From: F1-60-MAGs104 sp964355975
Lineage (GTDB): Bacteria; Planctomycetota; Phycisphaerae; Phycisphaerales; SM1A02
Direction of reading: 5' to 3'
Length of the DNA stretch: 64,000 nucleotides
NCBI GenBank assembly: GCA_964355975.1
Contig: CAYHFW010000007.1
Coordinates: 34,822 to 98,821 of the forward strand
The position numbers and the translations under genes were made by a program. The notes below the pieces were generated by a model. The model saw only the letters and a program-made list of their open reading frames with translations. It was not told where the DNA came from and ran no database searches. Positions 58,357-64,000 of the stretch are shown here, one piece after another (position 1 is the first letter of the stretch; each line of letters opens with the position of its first letter).

Positions 58357-59922
58357 CTATTGACACGTGCTCGCGAAATTCGCGAGCACGACGGTGAGAT
58401 CTGCTGCGTTGACAAGCGAATCGCCGTTGAGGTCGCCGCTAGGTCCCGCGCCATTCCAGTTCGAGAGCACGATCGCGATGTCTGCACCGTCGATCTGATT
58501 GTCGCCGTTCGTGTCGCCGACACAAGTCGGCGGCGAACCGAACGCGAAGTCTCCCACGAGCATGTTGTGGTCGGTGGCAGCCGAGTCGCCCGCTTGCAAT
58601 CCCAACTGGGTGAGTTCGGCCGCGTCGAGCAGCGCGCTGTCGAGCACGAATGAGCCGCGCAGATTGAGTCCCACGGCCGAGTGCGTGATCAAATCGAGCC
58701 GCCCTGGCGTGAACGACCCTGGCGTTGTCGTCGATCCGCGCCATGTTGCAACGTCCTCGCCGATGAGCTGAGGAGGCACCGCATCGCGCATGTTGGGTCC
58801 TGCTGAATCGAGCAGCATCGCCAGCGGAGTGATTGATCCAACGAGATTCCAATCTCCGATCACGATCGCTGGCGCTTGTCTGTAGGGTTCGAAGGCTGCA
58901 CCGAGTGTTCCAGCGCGCAAGTTGTTCAGGGTGGTGATGAGACCAGTCATCTGTGAGATGCGCGTCGCGTCTTCGGTGCTACCGATGTAACCACAGCATT
59001 TGGGATGGATGCTGAAGACAACGACTGCATCACTCGGACCTGCTGCAGGAAGGTCGATGACAGCACATGCAGTGGCGGTGTTGGGCGAAGGCAGCGCGAG
59101 CAGCGGCGACCGACTCGCAATCACGCAGTCATTGTTCTTGTGCACATTCCAATTCGATCCGTCTTCCATTGGATCGGCCCCAGTCAGATAGGTATCGATC
59201 TGTGTCGCGGTCGAGGTGTACTCCTCTTGAAAGCAGTAGATATCTGCATTCATGCCATCGGCCAGCCGCAAGATCTTCGGGCGGCGCGCCGAAGCAAGAA
59301 AGCCAGTTTGCTCGGTGTTCACGCTCGCGATTCGCAAGGTCGCGCCAGTCGCGCGCGCGGCAGAACGGCGAACAGCCGCCACCGCCGGTTGAGACATTGT
59401 GTACGCGGCGCTCGCTGAGAGCGAGTCACTCGAGCTGAAGTTGATCGTGATGGGACTTCCAAGAACAACGCCAAATGTCGCAAGGTCGACGACCAGTTCA
59501 AACTCACTTGCTGCGTAACTTGGCCCGGTTGTGTATCCCACGGTGTTCCAACCCACATCAAGCGCGGTGTCGTTGTCGCGCCAGAGTGATTTGTTGCGCA
59601 GGTCGATCGTGAGCGCGCGATTGTTCGGCATGGCAATATGCACGAGCAACGTGCCATCCGATGTTGCGCCCGATTGCAGATTCACCGTCGATGTGATTTC
59701 GAAGCGCAGAAAGAGTCGGGTTGCACGATTGGTAGCGAAGACCTTCTGCACATCGAACGCTCCGCTCGCGTCACCGGCGGGATCAGTCGCAATGAGGTTC
59801 GCTGGCGCCCACTCTTGAAAGGCGCCATCGACGCGCGGCTCAGAAGTGCGTGCGTGGACTGAAGTCGTCAGAGCCACCACGGCGAGCAATGTTGAAGAGA
59901 CCAGCGAAATCTTGAAAGGCAT
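58357..59922 (-). CDS. Secreted endonuclease/exonuclease/phosphatase-family protein with dockerin-like tail
   Basis: A 521-residue exported protein (signal ISLVSSTLLAVVALTTSVHA). Residues ~25-180 form a beta-rich domain starting PRVDGAFQEWAPANLI, like carbohydrate-binding or CBM9-type modules. The EEP domain follows: RIASVNTEQTGF, MNADIYCFQEEY (metal Glu), VIGDWNLVG and ATDHNMLVGDF with the final catalytic Asp-His pair. The last ~55 residues are dockerin-like (DTNGDNQIDGADIAIVLSNW and DLNGDSLVNAADLTVVL). It may hydrolyse nucleic acid or phosphodiesters outside the cell. ATG 59922 is used. Confidence 0.82.
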   Translation of the reverse strand: MPFKISLVSSTLLAVVALTTSVHARTSEPRVDGAFQEWAPANLIATDPAGDASGAFDVQKVFATNRATRLFLRFEITSTVNLQSGATSDGTLLVHIAMPNNRALTIDLRNKSLWRDNDTALDVGWNTVGYTTGPSYAASEFELVVDLATFGVVLGSPITINFSSSDSLSASAAYTMSQPAVAAVRRSAARATGATLRIASVNTEQTGFLASARRPKILRLADGMNADIYCFQEEYTSTATQIDTYLTGADPMEDGSNWNVHKNNDCVIASRSPLLALPSPNTATACAVIDLPAAGPSDAVVVFSIHPKCCGYIGSTEDATRISQMTGLITTLNNLRAGTLGAAFEPYRQAPAIVIGDWNLVGSITPLAMLLDSAGPNMRDAVPPQLIGEDVATWRGSTTTPGSFTPGRLDLITHSAVGLNLRGSFVLDSALLDAAELTQLGLQAGDSAATDHNMLVGDFAFGSPPTCVGDTNGDNQIDGADIAIVLSNWNGAGPSGDLNGDSLVNAADLTVVLANFASTCQ

Positions 59923-60000
59923 CTTGAGCAGTATGCCACCAGAACAGCCACGATGCGAGCGCAATTTTTAGAATCTCAGGCAGCCCGGCGCCGCCACCCG

Positions 60001-60450
60001 TCAATACGGATGCATGACACACCAGATAACTGCGGCGAGTTCGGTGGTCGAGAGAGAGGATCCAGTCCAATTGCAGGCAATCTTCGCGCTTCCTGACCCT
60101 TCGTACAGTTTGCTGCCTGAAACATTGAAGAGCACCTTCGAAGAACCCGCCCCCTCGTAGATCTTGCTGCTGTTGATATTGAAGAGGCAGACTGCCGTGC
60201 CACTTCCTTCGTACGCCTTCTGCCCGTTCACATTCAAGATCACGCTCGACGATCCTGCCCCTTGAAAGAGGCGCGATCCATTGATGTTGCAAAGCACCTT
60301 CGCCGCTCCGGCCCCTTCATAGAACTTGTCGCTCGAGAGGTTGAATAGAGGCTTCGCTGTGCCTGCGCCTGAATAGAACTGGGTCTTGGCCATCGTTGTT
60401 GCTGCGCATTGCAGTGCGACGAGCAGGGTGAGCGCAAGGGCGCGCATCAT
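60001..60450 (-). CDS. Secreted protein with six 18-residue repeats
   Basis: A 149-residue exported protein. Signal peptide MMRALALTLLVALQCAATTMA, then six back-to-back 18-residue repeats starting at residues 25, 43, 61, 79, 97 and 115. The consensus is [FLIA]YEGAGxAKxLFNxxGSK, with Gly4 and Gly6, Leu/Ile11 or 12 and Asn13 almost fixed. Such spacing suggests a compact beta-structure built from identical hairpins. A short hydrophobic tail (LSTTELAAVIWCVMHPY) ends the chain. No function can be given. The ATG overlaps the stop of the upstream NTF2-like gene (ATGA). Confidence 0.7.
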   Translation of the reverse strand: MMRALALTLLVALQCAATTMAKTQFYSGAGTAKPLFNLSSDKFYEGAGAAKVLCNINGSRLFQGAGSSSVILNVNGQKAYEGSGTAVCLFNINSSKIYEGAGSSKVLFNVSGSKLYEGSGSAKIACNWTGSSLSTTELAAVIWCVMHPY

Positions 60451-60950
60451 TTGCTCATCACAGGAATCAAATCGGTATGGTGACCGATCATCTTCCACGC
60501 GCCTTTCTCAAGTCGGTAGGTATTCGTTGCGCGAATCGCGACGTTCATCGCCTTGCCATCCATGTTCGTGTTCGTGCCCTGCTCGACTTGCTGAGTCACT
60601 GCGATGTCCGATCCGACCGTGACATGCAGGTCGGTTGGTTTCACTGTGCCGCCAAGCTTCATCGCCGCTTGCATTTCCCAGTTCGCAAGGACAGCTGGCC
60701 ATCCAACTTGCATGCCGCCAGCTGGACCCATGTACGTGACGTCATCTGCGTGTGACCAGACTTCTCGCATTCCCGACATCTCGCCAGTGAAGAAGGCGTT
60801 GAGCGCTGTGTAGAACTGGGCGTTCGCCGCGCGAACCTGCTGTTCTGCACCCGTGGCTGCCGCTGGCGCTGACTGCATCGAATTGGCCGCGAAGAGTGCT
60901 GCGCAGATGGCGATAGTTGATCCGATCAATGCGATTGAGATTGGCTTCAT
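60447..60950 (-). CDS. Secreted SnoaL/NTF2-like protein (DUF4440 type)
   Basis: A 167-residue protein with signal MKPISIALIGSTIAICAALF and an NTF2-like domain (about 38-160): NAQFYTALNAFFTGEMSGM, WSHADDVTYMGPAGG, GWPAVLANWE, and VQQVEQGTN...NTYRLEKGAWKMIGHH as closing strands. NTF2-like cones bind small ligands or act as isomerases/hydrolases; the acidic pair and His are present but give no specific reaction. The ATG at 60950 is chosen because the extension to 61118 overlaps the next gene. Confidence 0.83.
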   Translation of the reverse strand: MKPISIALIGSTIAICAALFAANSMQSAPAAATGAEQQVRAANAQFYTALNAFFTGEMSGMREVWSHADDVTYMGPAGGMQVGWPAVLANWEMQAAMKLGGTVKPTDLHVTVGSDIAVTQQVEQGTNTNMDGKAMNVAIRATNTYRLEKGAWKMIGHHTDLIPVMSK

Positions 60951-60982
60951 TGTGTTGTTCCTTTCGTGTGAACTGGGCGAGA

Positions 60983-61861
60983 TCACTTTGGCTTGTTCGT
61001 GTTGGCGAGTGCGATGACCTTGGCAGAATCTCCGCTGCCTTGAAAGACAGCCAAGAATGGTGCAGGATCGGCTGGCAGCGTGCTGAACGCGACCTTTTGG
61101 CTCATCGAGAGATTGCAAGTGACGATCGTGAGGTCGCCGCAGCGAGTCGCGCGCGCATCGGCGACGACTGGGGCGCTGGTGGTCGCGGCCTTCGCACCCT
61201 TGATGATGTCTGCGCGCACTTTCTGCCCTTTGAAATTCACGACCTGCATTCCGTCAGCGAGCATCGCTTCGAATGCGGGCATGTCCTTTGCATGTTGCGC
61301 GGTGAGAAACTTCGTCACCATCGCGGCACCCTCGGCGTTGAGTGTTGGGTCGCCAGCGAAAGCAGGCGCGCTCGGGGCAGGACGAGCCTCGGGCATGTTG
61401 AGGCTTCCCCACGCTGCGAGCTTCCACCCGCCATCGACGATCTGCCAGACTCCGATGCGTGGCACTTCGCTGTTGGTGAGGCTCTTTCCGTCGAGTGTCT
61501 GGGTGATCGTGACAAGGCATGTCGTGACGAGCGCGTCACCAACACGAGTCGCGATCACACCGCTCACGGTGGGCGCTTTCGAAACAAGTGACTTGAGTTG
61601 CACGAGGTTGCCCGCATGGTCGGCGGCGCCGTTGAATGTGATGACTTGGATGCATGGCTGCATGCAGGATTCGATTCCTTGAGCGTCGCTTGCGGCAATC
61701 TTGGCGAACCAATTGGTGACGAGCGAGGTCGCGAGCGCGGTCAACCCGGCTTCATTCGTCGGCCAGGTTGCAGCTTGAGCTGGCGCTTGAGTCGCCGCTT
61801 GCGCCAAGAGTTGCGAGGCGAGAAGAAACGGCGCGAGTGAAGCGAGTGAGAAGATTTTCAT
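60983..61861 (-). CDS. Secreted protein with two NTF2-like domains
   Basis: A 292-residue exported protein (signal KIFSLASLAPFLLASQLLAQ). Two related halves, about 38-150 and 175-290, each read as an NTF2-like cone: LVTNWFAKIAASDAQGIESC...RIGVWQIVDGGWKLAAWGSL, then KFLTAQHAKDMPAFEAMLAD...PAPFLAVFQGSGDSAKV. It probably arose by duplication. With the next two genes it forms a secreted-protein operon in this order, with 32 bases to the following start. Confidence 0.75.
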   Translation of the reverse strand: MKIFSLASLAPFLLASQLLAQAATQAPAQAATWPTNEAGLTALATSLVTNWFAKIAASDAQGIESCMQPCIQVITFNGAADHAGNLVQLKSLVSKAPTVSGVIATRVGDALVTTCLVTITQTLDGKSLTNSEVPRIGVWQIVDGGWKLAAWGSLNMPEARPAPSAPAFAGDPTLNAEGAAMVTKFLTAQHAKDMPAFEAMLADGMQVVNFKGQKVRADIIKGAKAATTSAPVVADARATRCGDLTIVTCNLSMSQKVAFSTLPADPAPFLAVFQGSGDSAKVIALANTNKPK

Positions 61862-61880
61862 AATGGGCTCCTGATCTATA

Positions 61881-61912
61881 TAGAGAAGTTGCGAGATAGA
61901 GAAGTTGCGAGC
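61881..61912. repeat. 16-bp tandem duplication
   Basis: TAGAGAAGTTGCGAG plus one base occurs twice in direct succession (61881-61896, 61897-61912). It lies between the helicase stop and the start of the NTF2-like gene and may be a recent slippage event within the promoter or leader of the latter. Confidence 0.7.
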
Positions 61913-61915
61913 GGC

Positions 61916-63790
61916 CTACTGCCGCACGCCAGTATCGCGATGCACTTTGACTTTGCGCCCGCGAAGCGTTGTTCGACGCAAGGCTGTGATCACACGTTCG
62001 ACATCACCCTCGGGCAACTCGACGATTGAGAATGCCTCGCCAACTTCGATATCGCCGATGCCACGCGGATTGACATCTGCCTCGTTGGCGATCGCTCCCA
62101 CAAGATCTGCCGGGCGGATTCCCATGCGTGTTCCTGCGGCGATGTAGACGCGCACCATGTCCTGCGAGTTGCGCGCATGGCCCCTGCCTGCGCCCGCGCC
62201 TGCGCCTGCGCCGGGCTGGTCGAATCCACCTTGTTTGTTGCCCTTGGGAGCAAACTTGCCTTGCTTCTCGAACTTGCCCTTTGGCGCAAACTTGCCTGGG
62301 CCCTTGCTCTCGAACGGCCGCGGCGTCCAGCCACGCGCCGCTGATTCTTCGCGCGCATTCGAACTTCCATATTTCGGGCGAGCGAAACTCTCGATCGTCG
62401 GAATGTGTGTGTCATCGTCACCTGCGGCTTCTCCAACACTTGCTTCATGCGCCATGCGCACTGCGGCGGCAGCGACATCCATCACATCGAACTCCGCGGC
62501 GAGGGTTTCGACGACGACGCGGAATCCATCATTTGCGCCCGACTGAATGAGTTCACGAATCGCACCCTTCGTGAGATCGAGGCGGCGCGCCTTCACATCG
62601 AGTGGTGTCGGCACAGTCGAGATTGCAATCTTCTGCTTGGTGAGAAACTCAATGTTTCGCAGCAGGCGGTGTTCGCGCGGATCGACCAATGTGATTGCGA
62701 CTCCTTCGCGACCCGCACGGCCGGTTCGTCCGATGCGGTGCACGTACGACTCGGGTGATGCAGGAACATCGAAGTTCACGACGTGCGAGAGATGGTCGAT
62801 GTCGATGCCACGCGCGGCAACATCGGTCGCGACGAGCAAGTCGAGCATCTCGCCGCGCGCCTTCTTCATCACGCGGTCGCGCTCGACCTGCGACATACCG
62901 CCGTGCAACGATTCGACGCGATATCCGCGCCCAACGAGCCGATCGGCGAGTTCATCGACATCGATGCGCGTGCGACAAAACACGAGCGCAAGCGTGGGCG
63001 ATTCGAGATCAAGCACCCGCCCGAGCGCCGCCGTCTTGTGAGCGCGCGGCACGATGTATGCCGTCTGCCGCACCTTGGGCATCGATCCCTTGTTGCTCTT
63101 GTCGCGTGGAATCAAGATGCGCGCTGGATCGCGCAAGTGGCGCTCAGCGATCGATGCGATGCGCGGCGGTAGCGTCGCAGAGAAGAGACACGTTTGGCGA
63201 TCCTTTGGAGTCGCCTCAAGAATCAGTTCGAGATCTTCAGCGAATCCCATGTCGAGCATCTCATCTGCTTCATCGAGCACGACGGTTTGCAAGGCGCTGA
63301 GATCGAGCGTCTCTCTGCGCAAGTGGTCGAGCGCACGACCAGGCGTGGCGACAACAACATGTGCTCCGCGGTGAAGCGCAACGATTTGCCGACGAAACTC
63401 CTGCCCGCCGTAGATCGGAACGACCGAGGTGCCGAGTCCCTTGCTGTACTTGTGAAAGGCCTCAGAGACTTGCACCGCGAGTTCGCGCGTCGGAACCAAG
63501 ATGAGCACGTTGGGCTTGTATCCAACCGCCTTCGAACGGCCGATGCGCTGCAGAAGCGGCAATGCGAATGCGGCAGTCTTGCCAGTGCCCGTCGCGGCTT
63601 GTCCAAGCAGATCGCGACCTTCGATCAATGGCGGGATCGCCGCTCGTTGAATGGGCGTGGGCTCTTCGTAGCCGAGCGTCAACAGTTCGGCGAGCAATTC
63701 CTTTCCCAGACCGAGGTCTGCGAACGATCCCTTGCTCTGATCCTCTGACTTCTTGACTGCACTTTCGGACGCGGCTGACTTTTCCTTCAT
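61916..63790 (-). CDS. deaD: DEAD-box RNA helicase (DeaD/CsdA type) with DbpA-like RNA-binding tail
   Basis: A 624-residue ATP-dependent RNA helicase. Q motif GYEEPTPIQ (40-48), motif I AATGTGKT (65-72), motif Ia PTRELAVQV, motif II DEAD (173-176), motif III SAT, motif V ATDVAARGIDI, motif VI HRIGRTGRAG. A Lys/Gly/Gln-rich linker (about 480-540, with FAPKGKFEKQGKFAPKG) leads to a C-terminal DbpA-like domain (MVRVYIAAGTRMGIRPADLV...DIEVGEAFSIVELPE). It likely unwinds structured RNA in ribosome assembly or mRNA decay, as CsdA/DeaD does. Confidence 0.94.
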   Translation of the reverse strand: MKEKSAASESAVKKSEDQSKGSFADLGLGKELLAELLTLGYEEPTPIQRAAIPPLIEGRDLLGQAATGTGKTAAFALPLLQRIGRSKAVGYKPNVLILVPTRELAVQVSEAFHKYSKGLGTSVVPIYGGQEFRRQIVALHRGAHVVVATPGRALDHLRRETLDLSALQTVVLDEADEMLDMGFAEDLELILEATPKDRQTCLFSATLPPRIASIAERHLRDPARILIPRDKSNKGSMPKVRQTAYIVPRAHKTAALGRVLDLESPTLALVFCRTRIDVDELADRLVGRGYRVESLHGGMSQVERDRVMKKARGEMLDLLVATDVAARGIDIDHLSHVVNFDVPASPESYVHRIGRTGRAGREGVAITLVDPREHRLLRNIEFLTKQKIAISTVPTPLDVKARRLDLTKGAIRELIQSGANDGFRVVVETLAAEFDVMDVAAAAVRMAHEASVGEAAGDDDTHIPTIESFARPKYGSSNAREESAARGWTPRPFESKGPGKFAPKGKFEKQGKFAPKGNKQGGFDQPGAGAGAGAGRGHARNSQDMVRVYIAAGTRMGIRPADLVGAIANEADVNPRGIGDIEVGEAFSIVELPEGDVERVITALRRTTLRGRKVKVHRDTGVRQ

Positions 63791-63901
63791 CTCTCGAGGT
63801 TACCGTTCGTTTGGCGCTCGCAGGCTGCTGAAACAGAACGATAGAACAACGCGATCTTCGCGCGCGCAGCCGTTCGCTTGCGGTCGCACGGTGACGACCG
63901 C

Positions 63902-64000
63902 CGCTTGCGTCCACGCGGCGAATCTTCGCTCGCGCGAGTTCCCGCGCCGAGCAAGTCTGCGCAGCTCGGCGAGGGCTGTTTGAGCGCCGAGTGAAGCATT
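63902..64000 (-). repeat. Dispersed ~100-bp element, copy 2 (may continue past window end)
   Basis: Reverse complement of 3274-3373 with three base changes and one single-base gap. The same CTCGGCG/CGCCGAG stem is conserved. It lies upstream of the helicase gene. The match runs to the last base of the window, so its true border on that side is unknown. The 63791-63901 stretch next to it holds no gene. Confidence 0.8.

Overview
The window looks like chromosomal DNA of a planctomycete, most probably of class Phycisphaerae. Several signs point the same way. There are two sets of multicopy pseudopilin-like proteins. Three secreted proteins end in short dockerin-like Asp/Gly tails. An ECF-type sigma factor sits back to back with a Ser/Thr kinase that carries a propeller domain. 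One membrane protein has the CxxCGYDL...CPECG zinc ribbon common in this phylum, and GroEL ends in DDMDY. The placement is inference; no rRNA is present to confirm it.

Layout. 1-592: 5' part of an aspartylglucosaminidase-like hydrolase running off the left edge. 858-3232: two paralogous pseudopilins separated by a strong terminator. 3424-7440: a secreted protein, groEL, groES and a degenerate receiver protein. 7593-9005: asparaginyl-tRNA synthetase. 9016-13170: four tandem pseudopilins, each start overlapping the previous stop as ATGA. 13281-17142: lipoprotein, DUF2892 protein, P1B-type metal ATPase and M28 peptidase. 17183-21678: a Mn/Zn/Fe-type ABC importer, one permease of which carries a DtxR-like tail, with a divergent MntR-like regulator. 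21656-26204: NagZ, an MFS exporter, a PhaR-like protein, an ArnT-like glycosyltransferase and a carboxymuconolactone-decarboxylase-like protein. 26319-26537: initiator tRNA followed by a four-unit hairpin array.

26611-30263: an acetyltransferase, a broken nucleotidyltransferase module, a lipoprotein and a Fic protein. 30613-36725: two large secreted beta-helix proteins facing each other. 36949-37642: a HigB/HigA-type toxin-antitoxin pair. 37699-41626: a small protein, an ECF sigma factor and a divergent Ser/Thr kinase. 41641-46497: a transglutaminase-like secreted protein, a response regulator, a frameshifted histidine kinase, a kinase remnant and a DoxX protein. 46578-53497: a run of overlapping or closely spaced genes (CvfB-like, DUF1801, zinc-ribbon membrane protein, unknown, ABC-F ATPase, FAD oxidase). 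53543-57088: adenine deaminase, a small coiled-coil protein and an AbiE-type toxin-antitoxin pair. 57213-63790: PhnA-like, membrane, DUF3052, secreted endonuclease/phosphatase-dockerin, an 18-residue-repeat protein, two NTF2-like secreted proteins and a DEAD-box helicase.

Main points of interest. (i) The metal importer with its permease-repressor fusion and a palindrome over the start codon. (ii) The ATGA-coupled pseudopilin array. (iii) A ~100-bp element present in inverted orientation at 3274-3373 and 63902-64000. (iv) Three toxin-antitoxin-like modules (Fic, HigBA, AbiE), each with a TTGACT promoter whose spacer or -10 is covered by an inverted repeat. (v) A histidine kinase split by a one-base deletion. 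(vi) The hairpin array behind tRNA-fMet. I did not find a single large undescribed multi-gene system that I can defend; the best candidates are listed as findings.
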